Shown here: positions 1-12,860 of the stretch, piece after piece
Layout: each line of letters opens with the position of its first letter
Numbering within the stretch: the stretch's first letter is position 1
Assembly: GCF_023554995.1 (NCBI RefSeq)
Contig: NZ_JAMJPK010000004.1
Location: 124,001-188,000 of the forward strand
Length of the DNA stretch: 64,000 nt
Source of the DNA: Halomonas gemina
Lineage (GTDB): Bacteria; Pseudomonadota; Gammaproteobacteria; Pseudomonadales; Halomonadaceae
Direction: 5' to 3'
The notes under the pieces: model-generated
Told to the model about the DNA's origin: nothing
The model's database searches: none
Seen by the model: the letters and a program-made list of their open reading frames with translations, nothing else
Position numbers and translations under genes: made by a program

Positions 1-539
1 GCGTGTGCGGCTCCGACGGCATGAACATGAACGGCAAGAACGGCCTGGCCTGCATCACCCCGCTCTCCGAGGTGGTCAAGGGCAACAAGCTGACCCTGCG
101 CCCGCTGCCGGGCCTGCCGGTCATCCGCGACCTGGTGGTCGACATGGGGCTGTTCTACCAGCAGTACGAGCGCATCCAGCCGTACCTGCAGAACGACGAG
201 CCGGCGCCGGCCATCGAGCGCCTGCAGTCGCCGGAGGAGCGCGACAAGCTCGATGGCCTCTACGAGTGCATCCTCTGTGCCTGCTGCTCCACTGCCTGCC
301 CATCGTTCTGGTGGAATCCGGACAAGTTCGTCGGCCCGGCCGGCCTGCTGCAGTCCTACCGGTTCCTGGCGGATTCCCGTGACACGGCCACCCGCGACCG
401 CCTGGCGGAGCTCGAGGACCCGTTCTCCGTTTTCCGCTGCCGCGGGATCATGAACTGCGTCGCTGTCTGCCCCAAGGGGCTCAACCCGACACGGGCGATC
501 GGCAAGATCCGCGAGATGCTGCTGGCCAATGCCACTTAA
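1..539 (+). CDS. sdhB: Succinate dehydrogenase iron-sulfur subunit, 3' part
   Basis: The frame is open at the left edge, so the gene starts outside the window; about 179 C-terminal residues are present. SdhB carries electrons from the flavoprotein SdhA to quinone at the inner membrane (complex II, TCA cycle). The visible part begins at the end of the [2Fe-2S] domain ([19 protein letters not shown]). It then has the two C-terminal cysteine clusters, [12 protein letters not shown] and [14 protein letters not shown], that hold the [4Fe-4S] and [3Fe-4S] centres. The next gene is sucA, as in the sdh-suc clusters of many gammaproteobacteria. Identification is very secure; only the 5' end is missing. 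Confidence 0.97.
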   Translation, partial: VCGSDGMNMNGKNGLACITPLSEVVKGNKLTLRPLPGLPVIRDLVVDMGLFYQQYERIQPYLQNDEPAPAIERLQSPEERDKLDGLYECILCACCSTACPSFWWNPDKFVGPAGLLQSYRFLADSRDTATRDRLAELEDPFSVFRCRGIMNCVAVCPKGLNPTRAIGKIREMLLANAT

Positions 540-578
540 ATCGTGGCGTCCAGCTTGTTATCATGTGCATCGCTCTCG

Positions 579-653
579 GGCTGCGGCGAGACGTCGCAGC
601 CGAGCCCGGTGCGGAGCATGATGCATAGAGCCGGTGCCCAGGGCACCGGCTCT
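579..653 (+). other. Two hairpins in the sdhB-sucA gap
   Basis: The 222-bp gap between sdhB and sucA holds no gene but two clear inverted repeats. GGCTGCG (579-585) pairs with CGCAGCC (595-601). A perfect 12-bp stem, AGAGCCGGTGCC (627-638), pairs with 642-653 around a 3-nt loop. Neither is followed by a T-run, so they look more like RNA-processing or attenuation structures than strong terminators. The role is inferred. Confidence 0.55.
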
Positions 654-761
654 TGACCATGGAATTCAGGATGCCCTCCCTCCGGCAGGGCACCACCGAT
701 GTCGATGCGGTCGAGTCGTGTCGGCGCCGATACCACCCCATCAGTGCAGGGTGACCAAGAG

Positions 762-3590
762 ATGCAACAAGGCATAATGGAGTTGATGTGGCGCTCCTCC
801 CACGTGAGTGGCGGCAACGCCCACTATGTGGAAGCGCTCTACGAACAGTACCTCGATGACCCCTCCGCCGTTCCCGACGAATGGCGCCAGTACTTCGACC
901 AGCTGCCGCGACCCGAGGGCGGCGCCAGCCACGACGTCCCGCTTTCCCCGGTCCGCGAGCAGTTCTACCAGCTGGGCCGCCATCGGCGCACGGCCCAGGC
1001 GGTTGCCGACAGTGGCGAGAACAAGAAGCAGGTCAAGGTTCTCCAGCTGATCAACGCCTACCGCTTCCGCGGGCACCAGAAGGCCGACATCGACCCGCTC
1101 GGCCTGCGCAGTCCTACTCCCGTCCCCGATCTCGACCTCTCCTTCCACCAGCTCTCGAAGGCCGACCTGGACACCGAGTTCCAGACCGGCTCCTTCTTCA
1201 TGGGCCTGGACAAGGCGCCGCTCAAAGAGATCATCAGCGCCCTGGAGCAGACCTACTGCCGCTCCATCGGCTGCGAGGTCATGCATATCGTCGACACCGA
1301 GGAGAAGCGCTGGCTGCAGCAGCGCTTCGAGTCGGTGCGCTCGGCACCCAAGTTCAGCCCCGAGGTGCGCAAGCACGTGCTGGAGCGGCTGACGGCAGCC
1401 GAAGGCCTGGAGAGCTACCTGGCTTCCAAGTACCCGGGCACCAAGCGCTTCGGCCTAGAGGGCGGCGAAGCCTTCATCCCGATGATGGACGAGCTGATCC
1501 AGCGCGCCGGCGGCTACGGCACCAAGGAAGTGGTGATCGGCATGGCCCACCGCGGGCGCCTCAACCTGCTGGTCAACATCCTCGGCAAGAACCCCTCGGA
1601 TCTGATCGACGAGTTCGACGGCAAGAAGGTCATCGAGCGCGGCTCGGGTGACGTCAAGTACCACCAGGGCTTCAGCTCCAACGTCATGACGCCGGGCGGC
1701 GAGGTGCACCTGGCGCTGTCGTTCAACCCCTCCCACCTGGAGATCGTGGCGCCGGTGGTCGAGGGCTCGGTGCGGGCCCGCCAGGACCGTCGCGATGATC
1801 CGGTCGGCAACAAGGTGCTGCCCATCAACGTCCATGGCGACGCGGCCTTCGCCGGCCAGGGCGTGGTCATGGAGACCTTCCAGATGTCCCAGACCCGTGC
1901 CTACAAGACCGGCGGCACGGTGCACATCGTGATCAACAACCAGGTGGGCTTCACCACCTCGCATCCCCAGGACTCGCGCTCCACCGAGTACTGCACCGAC
2001 ATCGCCAAGATGGTCCAGGCGCCCATCTTCCACGTCAACGGCGACGACCCCGACGCCGTGCTGCATGCCACTCAGGTGGCCCTGGACTATCGCCAGCAGT
2101 TCAATCGCGACGTGGTCATCGACCTGGTGTGCTACCGCCGCCGCGGCCACAACGAGGCCGACGAGCCCTCCGGCACCCAGCCGATGATGTACAGCAAGAT
2201 CAAGGACCACCCGTCCTCGCGGGCCCGCTACATCGAGCGTCTGGTCAATGAGGGGCTGCTCAGCGACGACGACGCCAAGGCGATGATGGAGAAGTACCGG
2301 GACGACCTGATGGCCGGCAACCACGTGGCCAACGCCCTGGTGCAGGAGCCCAACAAGTCGCTGTTCGTCGACTGGACCCCCTATCTGGGCCATGAGTGGA
2401 CCGGCCATGCCGATACCACCGTGGACATGAAGCGCCTGCAGCGTCTCGCCGGCAGGATGTGCGAGATCCCCGACGGGGTCGAGGTGCAGCGCCAGGTGGC
2501 CAAGATCTACGACGACCGGCGCAAGATGCAGGCCGGTGGCCTGGCGGTCAACTGGGGCTTCGCCGAGACCCTGGCCTATGCCACGCTGCTCGACCAGGGG
2601 CATCCGGTGCGTATCACCGGACAGGACGTGGGGCGCGGCACCTTCTCCCACCGCCACGCGGTGGTGCACAACCAGAAGGATGGCAGCGCCTACGTGCCGC
2701 TGCAGCACATGGCCGACGGCCAGCCGCGCTTCACCATCCACGACTCCTTCCTCTCGGAAGAGGCGGTGCTGGCCTTCGAGTACGGCTACGCCACGACCAT
2801 GCCCAATGCGCTGATCGTCTGGGAGGCTCAGTTCGGCGACTTCTTCAACGGCGCCCAGGTGGTGGTCGACCAGTTCATCTCCTCCGGCGAGACCAAGTGG
2901 GAGCGGCTGTGCGGCCTGACCATGCTGCTGCCCCATGGCTATGAGGGGCAGGGCCCGGAGCACTCCTCGGCGCGTCTCGAGCGCTTCCTGCAGATGTGTG
3001 CCGAGCACAACATGCAGGTCTGCGTGCCGACCACCCCGGCGCAGATCTTCCACCTGCTGCGCCGCCAGGTGATCCGCCCGCTGCGCAAGCCGCTGGTGGT
3101 GATGTCGCCCAAGAGCCTGCTTCGCCACAAGTCGGCGACCTCCACCCTCGAGGAGCTGGCTCATGGCGGCTTCCAGATGGTGCTCCCCGACCAGGGTAAA
3201 CTCGAGGCCAGCAAGGTCGAGCGCATCATCCTCTGCGCCGGCAAGGTCTACTATGACCTGGCCAACTGGCGCGAGGAGAACGCCCGCGACGACGTGGCGA
3301 TCCTGCGCATCGAGCAGCTCTATCCCTTCCCCAAGGAGGAACTGCTGGAGGTCATCAAGGACTACACCAACGTCACCGACGTGGTGTGGTGCCAGGAGGA
3401 GCCGCTCAACCAGGGCGCCTGGTATTCGAGCCAGCACCACATGCGGGCCGTGGCCGACATGCTGCGTGACGGCCTGGGCGGCAAGCTCAAGTTCGCCGGT
3501 CGCCCGGCATCCGCGGCACCCGCGGCGGGCTACATGTCCGTGCACACCGAACAGCAGCGCCAGCTGGTGGAAGACGCCTTCAACCTCTGA
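762..3590 (+). CDS. sucA: 2-oxoglutarate dehydrogenase E1 component
   Basis: This is the thiamine-diphosphate decarboxylase subunit of the 2-oxoglutarate dehydrogenase complex, which turns 2-oxoglutarate into succinyl-CoA in the cytoplasm. The 942-residue length is close to that of E. coli SucA (933). The N-terminus ([14 protein letters not shown]) and the E2-binding region are typical, and the thiamine-diphosphate motif runs from GDAAFAGQG to INNQVGF. The start at 762 is chosen because AGGGTGA (748-754) sits 7 nt upstream; an ATG at 699 lacks this and would add 21 atypical residues. It is followed after 41 nt by sucB, in the usual operon. Confidence 0.97.
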   Translation: MQQGIMELMWRSSHVSGGNAHYVEALYEQYLDDPSAVPDEWRQYFDQLPRPEGGASHDVPLSPVREQFYQLGRHRRTAQAVADSGENKKQVKVLQLINAYRFRGHQKADIDPLGLRSPTPVPDLDLSFHQLSKADLDTEFQTGSFFMGLDKAPLKEIISALEQTYCRSIGCEVMHIVDTEEKRWLQQRFESVRSAPKFSPEVRKHVLERLTAAEGLESYLASKYPGTKRFGLEGGEAFIPMMDELIQRAGGYGTKEVVIGMAHRGRLNLLVNILGKNPSDLIDEFDGKKVIERGSGDVKYHQGFSSNVMTPGGEVHLALSFNPSHLEIVAPVVEGSVRARQDRRDDPVGNKVLPINVHGDAAFAGQGVVMETFQMSQTRAYKTGGTVHIVINNQVGFTTSHPQDSRSTEYCTDIAKMVQAPIFHVNGDDPDAVLHATQVALDYRQQFNRDVVIDLVCYRRRGHNEADEPSGTQPMMYSKIKDHPSSRARYIERLVNEGLLSDDDAKAMMEKYRDDLMAGNHVANALVQEPNKSLFVDWTPYLGHEWTGHADTTVDMKRLQRLAGRMCEIPDGVEVQRQVAKIYDDRRKMQAGGLAVNWGFAETLAYATLLDQGHPVRITGQDVGRGTFSHRHAVVHNQKDGSAYVPLQHMADGQPRFTIHDSFLSEEAVLAFEYGYATTMPNALIVWEAQFGDFFNGAQVVVDQFISSGETKWERLCGLTMLLPHGYEGQGPEHSSARLERFLQMCAEHNMQVCVPTTPAQIFHLLRRQVIRPLRKPLVVMSPKSLLRHKSATSTLEELAHGGFQMVLPDQGKLEASKVERIILCAGKVYYDLANWREENARDDVAILRIEQLYPFPKEELLEVIKDYTNVTDVVWCQEEPLNQGAWYSSQHHMRAVADMLRDGLGGKLKFAGRPASAAPAAGYMSVHTEQQRQLVEDAFNL

Positions 3591-3631
3591 GGCGCCCACC
3601 GGGACGAGAGAGAACAGACAAGGGATACGAC

Positions 3632-6677
<3,046 letters not shown>

Positions 6678-6686
6678 GGACAACAA

Positions 6687-6780
6687 GCGCCACCGGCAGG
6701 TGGCGCATCGCTTCCGGCCAAGTATCGGAAGCGAACGGTGGTGACACGGCGACCGCTGCCCAGAGGCTGCGAGCCGTGTC
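6687..6780 (+). other. Three successive hairpins in the lpdA-sucC gap
   Basis: Three perfect 8-bp inverted repeats lie in a row in the 139-bp gap: GCGCCACC (6687-6694) with 6699-6706, CGCTTCCG (6709-6716) with 6726-6733, and GACACGGC (6743-6750) with 6773-6780. None has a following T-run, so read-through into sucC is expected. They may protect or process the mRNA and so set different amounts of sucAB-lpdA and sucCD product. The function is inferred. Confidence 0.6.
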
Positions 6781-6816
6781 ATCGTTCGAGTCACATGCAA
6801 CCAATGGCATGAATCG

Positions 6817-7982
<1,166 letters not shown>

Positions 7983-7983
<1 letters not shown>

Positions 7984-8855
7984 TGAGCATCCTGATCGAC
8001 AAGAACACCAAGGTCATCTGCCAGGGCTTCACCGGCGGACAGGGGACCTTCCACTCCGAACAGGCGATCGCCTACGGCACACAGATGGTCGGCGGCGTGA
8101 CCCCGGGCAAGGGCGGCCAGGAGCACCTGGGCCTGCCGGTGTTCAACACCGTCAAGGAGGCCGTGGCCGAGACCGGCGCCAAGGCCAGCGTGATCTATGT
8201 GCCAGCCCCGTTCTGCAAGGACTCCATCCTCGAGGCCGCCAATGCCGGCATCAAGCTGATCGTCTGCATCACCGAGGGCATCCCGACGCTGGACATGCTG
8301 GACGTGAAGGTGAAGTGCGACGAGCTGGGCGTGCGGCTGATCGGCCCGAACTGCCCCGGCGTGATCACCCCCGGCGAGAGCAAGATCGGCATCATGCCGG
8401 GCCATATCCACCAGCCGGGCAAGGTCGGCATCGTGTCGCGTTCCGGCACCCTGACCTATGAAGCCGTCAAGCAGACCACCGACCACGGCTTCGGCCAGTC
8501 CACCTGCGTGGGCATCGGCGGCGACCCGATCCCGGGCTCCAACTTCATCGACATCCTCGAGCTGTTCGAGAAGGATCCGGCGACCGAGGCGATCGTGATG
8601 ATCGGCGAGATCGGCGGCACCGCCGAGGAAGAGGCAGCGGCCTACATCAAGGCCAACGTCTCCAAGCCGGTGGTCTCCTATATCGCCGGCGTTACCGCGC
8701 CTCCCGGCAAGCGCATGGGCCACGCCGGGGCGATCATCGCCGGTGGCAAGGGCACCGCGGACGAGAAGTTCGCCGCCCTGGAAGCCGCAGGCGTGAAGAC
8801 CGTGCGGTCGCTGGCCGAGATCGGCGATGCGCTGAAGGCAGCGACCGGCTGGTAA
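7983..8855 (+). CDS. sucD: Succinyl-CoA synthetase alpha subunit
   Basis: The alpha subunit binds CoA and carries the phosphohistidine intermediate. The 290-residue protein opens with [17 protein letters not shown], the CoA-binding Rossmann fold, and has the active-site histidine in [12 protein letters not shown] (H247). It is the last gene of the sdh-suc block; a perfect 14-bp stem-loop follows 41 nt downstream. Identification is secure. Confidence 0.97.
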
Positions 8856-8896
8856 GGTCGGTGTAAGTCACTAGTGCCGCCTTAAGGCACGATATT

Positions 8897-8927
8897 CATC
8901 AAGGGCACCTATCAGGTGCCCTTGATG
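8897..8927 (+). terminator. Perfect 14-bp stem-loop after sucD
   Basis: CATCAAGGGCACCT (8897-8910) and its exact complement (8914-8927) enclose a 3-nt loop. Only a broken T-rich stretch follows, so it may act as a terminator, as a 3' stabiliser, or with the next hairpin. Confidence 0.6.
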
Positions 8928-8971
8928 TTAGTGGCGTTTGATTTCCTGCTACCCCACTCTAAGCCCTCCTT

Positions 8972-9002
8972 GAAACGGCCCGCCTATCGGTGGGTCGTTT
9001 TT
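8972..9002 (+). terminator. Rho-independent terminator closing the suc operon
   Basis: ACGGCCCGCC (8975-8984) and GGTGGGTCGT (8989-8998) form a 10-bp stem in RNA with two G-U pairs and a TATC loop. It is followed directly by a run of five T (8998-9002), the canonical form. It isolates the next gene, which has its own promoter. Confidence 0.75.
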
Positions 9003-9016
9003 CATCTGTCCGTGTC

Positions 9017-9044
9017 TTGACTATTGGCCCAGCTGGCTTATTAT
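9017..9044 (+). promoter_or_regulatory. Sigma-70 promoter of the ribbon-helix-helix gene
   Basis: TTGACT (9017-9022) and TATTAT (9039-9044) are separated by 16 bp and match the -35/-10 consensus well. The expected start of transcription, near 9051, falls inside the palindrome at 9046-9061. Confidence 0.65.
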
Positions 9045-9045
9045 G

Positions 9046-9082
9046 CCATCCATACGGATGGTAAATGGATGCCATAGGGATG
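9046..9082 (+). promoter_or_regulatory. Candidate operator: palindrome and GGATG repeats at 11-bp spacing
   Basis: CCATCCATACGGATGG (9046-9061) is a perfect inverted repeat with 6-bp arms placed just after the -10 box. GGATG recurs at 9056, 9067 and 9078, exactly 11 bp apart, i.e. on the same face of the helix. Ribbon-helix-helix dimers are known to bind cooperatively to such phased short repeats, and the next gene encodes one. Autoregulation is inferred. Confidence 0.55.
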
Positions 9083-9133
9083 TTAAGGGACGCTAAGAGA
9101 GGGTCCCGCTCAAAGGTCAACGAGGCATAGCAA

Positions 9134-9550
9134 ATGAGCGTGCATGAGCTTCGCCGCAAGACCGGCGACTCCAGCGAGAAGATCACCATCAACCTGGGAG
9201 TGGTCGACCTGGGGCAGATCGATCTGCTGGTCCAGGAAGGGTTCTATTCCAATCGTACCGACCTGATCCGCACGGCGATCCGCAACCAGTTGGCGACCCA
9301 TGCCGAGGTAGTCAGGGAAACCGTGACCCGCAAGGCCTTCGTGCTGGGGCTCGAGCATTACAGCCGCGCGGACCTGGAAGCCCTCCAGTCGTCTGGAGAG
9401 ACGTTGCAGATACAGGTCCTGGGCATGGCCAGCATCGCCGACGACGTATCACCTGAGCTCGCCCTCGCCACCATCGAATCGGTGGTCGTGCTGGGTGCCC
9501 TGCATGCCAGCGCGGCGGTCAAGGCCGCCCTGGCGGATCGAATCCACTGA
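9134..9550 (+). CDS. CopG/ribbon-helix-helix family transcriptional regulator
   Basis: The 138-residue protein has an N-terminal ribbon-helix-helix fold. A short beta strand (EKITINLG, about residues 15-22) is followed by two helices with the conserved SNRTDLIRTAIRNQL turn at about 41-55. The rest (residues 60-138) is not a family I can name and could bind a ligand or mediate assembly. The start has CGAGG 8 nt upstream. It is 23 nt upstream of the esterase gene and probably co-transcribed with it, so it may control that gene as well as itself. The exact target is unknown. Confidence 0.8.
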   Translation: MSVHELRRKTGDSSEKITINLGVVDLGQIDLLVQEGFYSNRTDLIRTAIRNQLATHAEVVRETVTRKAFVLGLEHYSRADLEALQSSGETLQIQVLGMASIADDVSPELALATIESVVVLGALHASAAVKAALADRIH

Positions 9551-9573
9551 ATCACTGAATAGAGACATCGACG

Positions 9574-10902
9574 ATGATCGGCGCCACCATGACGCGACGA
9601 ATGGAAGAAGCGACGCGGCTCACCCGCGCCGGGAAGCTGCACGAGGCCATGGCCATCCTCCAGGGCGCCGTGCCCGAGGCCAGGAGCAAGGAAACGCCGG
9701 ATAACTCCTACCGCGCGGGCAACACTTTCGAGGGGAGCTGCCAGACCATCGACGAGGAGGTGGCGGTATCGAGGTCGGCCTCTGCTGAGTCGGAAGCGCA
9801 CCGGACACGAGAACCCTCAGCGGGAGCGGCGCCATCCTCGGCATCTGGCCATGCCCCTCAGGCGACCACTGGGCCTTTCCCGGGCGGTGATATCGGGCTG
9901 CCTTCTGCATGGCGCGACAAGTGGCGCCAGTTGCGTGAGACCGTGGTGCAGCAGCCAAAGCCGGCACGACGCACCAGCCAGCCAGCAGAGCCCGGCACGT
10001 TCACCGCCGGTTGCTTTTCCAATCATGCCGGCACGCGCGAGTACAAGCTGTATCTTCCCAGCGGCTATCACGGCCAGGCACTGCCGTTGGTGGTCATGCT
10101 GCATGGCTGCACGCAGGATCCCGACGACTTCGCTGCCGGGACCACCATGAACCGGCTGGCCGAAGAGCAGCTGTGTTGTGTGCTTTATCCGGCCCAGCCG
10201 ATGACCGCCAACAGTTCGAAGTGCTGGAACTGGTTCAAGGCCGAAGACCAGCAGCGTGAGGGCGGTGAGCCCGCGATTCTCGCCGGCATGGCCCGCCAGG
10301 TCATCGACGCGCATGGCCTCGATGCTAGCCGGGTCTATGTCGCAGGACTCTCGGCGGGTGCGGCCATGGCAACGACACTGGCGATGACTTATCCGGATCT
10401 TCTTGCGGCGGTTGGCATACACTCCGGGCTGCCCCATGGCGTTGCCCAGAGTCTCCCCGATGCCCTGGGGGCGATGCAGGGGGGCACGGGTCCCCTGGGT
10501 GGCGGCGGCGAAGCGCGAACTTCCGGATGGGCCTCTGAGGTGCCTGCCATCATCTTTCATGGCGATCGGGACACGACCGTTCACCCCAGCAATGCGGATC
10601 GCGTTGCCGCCCAGTATGCCGCCACGCGCAGAAAGGACGAGCCGGCCAGACCCGGAATGGGCAACGCCAGGGTTACGGTGGAGCAGGGGCAGGTGGCCAA
10701 CGGCCATGACTATACCCGTACCACACATTACGATGCGAAGGGCGAGCCACGCCTGGAGCATTGGCAGGTACATGGGGCGGGTCATGCCTGGTCGGGAGGG
10801 AGCGCGCATGGAAGTTATACCGACCCCAGGGGCCCCGATGCCGCGAAGGAGATGCTGCGCTTCTTCTACAGCCATCGGCAGGAGGCACATGACCCGAGTT
10901 GA
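9574..10902 (+). CDS. PHB depolymerase-family esterase
   Basis: An alpha/beta-hydrolase of the poly(3-hydroxybutyrate) depolymerase/feruloyl-esterase family, 442 residues. The visible catalytic set is S260 in the lipase box GLSAG, an aspartate in HGDRDTTV (D331 or D333), and H404 in GAGHAWSGG; LHGCTQDPDDF supplies the oxyanion region. The first 140 residues are a low-complexity, Ser/Pro/Arg-rich extension without a signal peptide, so the enzyme may be cytoplasmic, acting on intracellular polymer or oligomers. The substrate is inferred from family only. The start at 9574 could instead be 9589. It lies directly behind the ribbon-helix-helix regulator. Confidence 0.8.
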   Translation: MIGATMTRRMEEATRLTRAGKLHEAMAILQGAVPEARSKETPDNSYRAGNTFEGSCQTIDEEVAVSRSASAESEAHRTREPSAGAAPSSASGHAPQATTGPFPGGDIGLPSAWRDKWRQLRETVVQQPKPARRTSQPAEPGTFTAGCFSNHAGTREYKLYLPSGYHGQALPLVVMLHGCTQDPDDFAAGTTMNRLAEEQLCCVLYPAQPMTANSSKCWNWFKAEDQQREGGEPAILAGMARQVIDAHGLDASRVYVAGLSAGAAMATTLAMTYPDLLAAVGIHSGLPHGVAQSLPDALGAMQGGTGPLGGGGEARTSGWASEVPAIIFHGDRDTTVHPSNADRVAAQYAATRRKDEPARPGMGNARVTVEQGQVANGHDYTRTTHYDAKGEPRLEHWQVHGAGHAWSGGSAHGSYTDPRGPDAAKEMLRFFYSHRQEAHDPS

Positions 10903-10987
10903 AGCCTCGCCCGAGGGGGGGGAGCACCCTCGGACATGGTCCGCTAGCATGTCGGTTATCGCTCGCTGAAACCGGGGAGACAGGGTA

Positions 10988-11869
10988 ATGGCAAAGGTGC
11001 CCGCCGCCTATCGCGCCACGCAGGGCTCCATTCTCGACGTGGACCGCGACTTCTATGCCCGGCTGACGACGCCAGAGGCGAGGGTGCGCATCAATCGGCT
11101 GGTCGTCCCGATTCGCGAGGGGCTGGCCTGGGAGGTGCCGGCCGGCCATGTGCTGCGACTCTCGACGCTGGAGGGGCCCCAGGTGGGAGATCTCAATCTC
11201 TGGCATCTCCATAACCCGCGAGAGCGCTTCTGGGCCTCACGTACTCGCCAGCTGCAGCGGGCCCATGTATCGACCTTCGATCGTCTGTGGTCGACGCTCC
11301 CCTACCTGCGGCCCATGGCGACCATCATCGACGATACCCTGGCGGAGTACGGCATGGACGCCGAGGGGGGACGCGTGCATGACCTGCTGGGCACGCGCTG
11401 CGACCCTTACGTCAACAAGCTGCTGACCGGCGAGGACTTCGACCATCACTGTCACTCCAACCTGGTGCGTGCGGTGGCTCCCTTCGGGCTCACCGAGTTC
11501 GACGTGCATGACGTGCTCAATGTCTTCCAGTGCACCGGCCTCAACGACGATGACCAGTACTTCATGAAGGCCTGTCCGGCCCGGGAAGGCGACCATATCG
11601 AGTTGTTCGCCGAGGTCGACCTGCTGTGTGCGCTGTCGTGCTGCCCGGGCGGGGACCTGTCGGTCGACCTGTGGGGTCCTGATGCCCGCGACCCCCTGGA
11701 AACCTGCCATCCCATCGGGGTCGAGGTCTATCGGCTTGCGCCGTCACTGCTGGCCGGCTGGGAGTCACCAGCCTATGCGCCTTACCGGGGCGGGCACGGC
11801 CTTCGCGGCCCCGCCATCGACTGGGCGGCGGAGAAGCAGCGTCGCCTCGACAGCTGGGAAGGCCCTTAG
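10988..11869 (+). CDS. DUF1989 (urea carboxylase-associated) family protein
   Basis: The 293-residue protein is recognised by the DUF1989 hallmarks: REGLAWEVPAGHVLRLSTLEGPQVGDLNLW near the start, a His/Cys-rich middle (FDHHCHSNL, FQCTGLN) and CALSCCPGGDLS late. Related proteins sit beside urea or guanidine carboxylase genes, where they act in carboxyguanidine/guanidine breakdown. No carboxylase, allophanate hydrolase or permease is visible here, so the role of this solitary copy is open. The conserved His and Cys residues suggest metal binding. Its stop codon overlaps the end of the convergent decayed flippase. Confidence 0.75.
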   Translation: MAKVPAAYRATQGSILDVDRDFYARLTTPEARVRINRLVVPIREGLAWEVPAGHVLRLSTLEGPQVGDLNLWHLHNPRERFWASRTRQLQRAHVSTFDRLWSTLPYLRPMATIIDDTLAEYGMDAEGGRVHDLLGTRCDPYVNKLLTGEDFDHHCHSNLVRAVAPFGLTEFDVHDVLNVFQCTGLNDDDQYFMKACPAREGDHIELFAEVDLLCALSCCPGGDLSVDLWGPDARDPLETCHPIGVEVYRLAPSLLAGWESPAYAPYRGGHGLRGPAIDWAAEKQRRLDSWEGP

Positions 11870-12470
11870 GCTCCCCCGGGGGATGAACGTCGCATCAGCC
11901 GGTAGGCCGAGAGCAGAAACAGCGGGGCACCCGCGGCCAGGTAAAGGTGGTAGGAGACCAGGCGCCAGACCAGCACCGCGGCGGCGGCCTGCTCGCGCTC
12001 CATCAGCGGCAGTAGCAGCCCGCCGACCCCCAACTCGGCGGCACCGGCTCCGCCGGGCAGAAAACTGAACTGGCTCGCGGCCATGGCCAGCATCTGGGTC
12101 AGGAAGGTCCATAGCCAGTCGGCATGTCCCCCGGCGCCCAGCACCGCCAGGTAGAGCAGGCTGTAACGCAGCAGCCAATGCGCCGTGGTGAGCACCAGCA
12201 TCGCCAGCAGCGTAGCGATGGGGAGCCGCAACGTGGCCTGCAGTCCATGCCGACACGTCAGCAGGCGGCGGACGAGCCAGCGGCGCCGATAGCCGCTCAG
12301 CCAGCGCGCACCCGGCGATGCGGTATAGTGCACCAGCCCTGGCAGGCAGCCCATCACCAGCGTAACGCCCATGGCCAATGCGGCCAGGGCCATCTGGACC
12401 AGCGTCTGGTGGGGCCACTGGGTCTCTCCCAGCAGGGAGTAGGCCACCAGTCCCGACAGCATGTTCCACG
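11866..12470 (-). pseudogene. Flippase-like (LPG-synthase TM family) C-terminal remnant
   Basis: On the minus strand, about 200 residues match the C-terminal part of flippase-like integral membrane proteins (UPF0104/lysylphosphatidylglycerol synthase transmembrane region). Several hydrophobic helices are followed by the signature FLPGGAGAAELG, then WRLVSYHLYLAAG near the end. The homologous part begins near WNMLSGLVAY; the N-terminal third of a normal protein (roughly 80-100 residues) is absent. Instead, the sequence runs straight into an out-of-frame glycosyltransferase fragment. An ORF of 222 codons can be read here, but its first two dozen residues are glycosyltransferase DNA in the wrong frame. 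It is best treated as a broken gene. Confidence 0.75.
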
Positions 12471-12735
12471 CCCCAGTCGGCCAGTCGCTCGGCCATGGCG
12501 GTGCAGGGCGCCAGCACGCTGTCGAAGTGGCCATAGAGGTCGCCCACGTAGCGTTGCAAGCGGTGGCGGACAGCAGTCCCGAAGCGATCCCCCATCAGCC
12601 TCGGCAGGTCGGAGTGGAAGAAGCCGACCGTGGGTACCCCCATTGCCTGGCCAGCACGCGATGCTTGGCCTCGAGGTAGGTGCGCACGCCACCGCTGGCA
12701 GGCGCGTGGAACATGGTGACGTCGACGATATGCAA
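12463..12735 (-). pseudogene. Glycosyltransferase family 4 N-terminal remnant, frameshifted
   Basis: Reading the minus strand from a TTG at 12735 (AGGAGG at 12741-12746) gives HIVDVTMFHAPASGGVRTYL, then LEAKHRVLARQ. This is the start of a GT4-type glycosyltransferase. Near 12650 the frame changes, and GVPTVGFFHSDLPRLM continues to FDSVLAPCTAMAERLADWGVEHAV. In intact relatives a stretch of several dozen residues separates these two blocks, so an internal deletion with frameshift is inferred. The second block ends at about 12463, where flippase sequence begins in another frame. The gene is dead. Confidence 0.7.
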
Positions 12736-12810
12736 GGAGCCCTCCTGGCGCGGGTGTACCCTGCCAGCCTAGGGCGGCCATGCGACAGTTTTGCGACAGC
12801 CGCAACGAGT

Positions 12811-12834
12811 GACGGCGACCCGAGGGTCGCCGTC
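12811..12834 (-). terminator. Stem-loop downstream of rnb
   Basis: GACGGCGACC (12811-12820) pairs exactly with GGTCGCCGTC (12825-12834) around a CGAG loop, 26 nt past the rnb stop. On the minus strand only a weak T content follows (ACTCGTTG). It is probably the 3' end structure of rnb mRNA. Confidence 0.5.
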
Positions 12835-12860
12835 CTGTGCTGCCTGTCGTTGCCGGGCGG

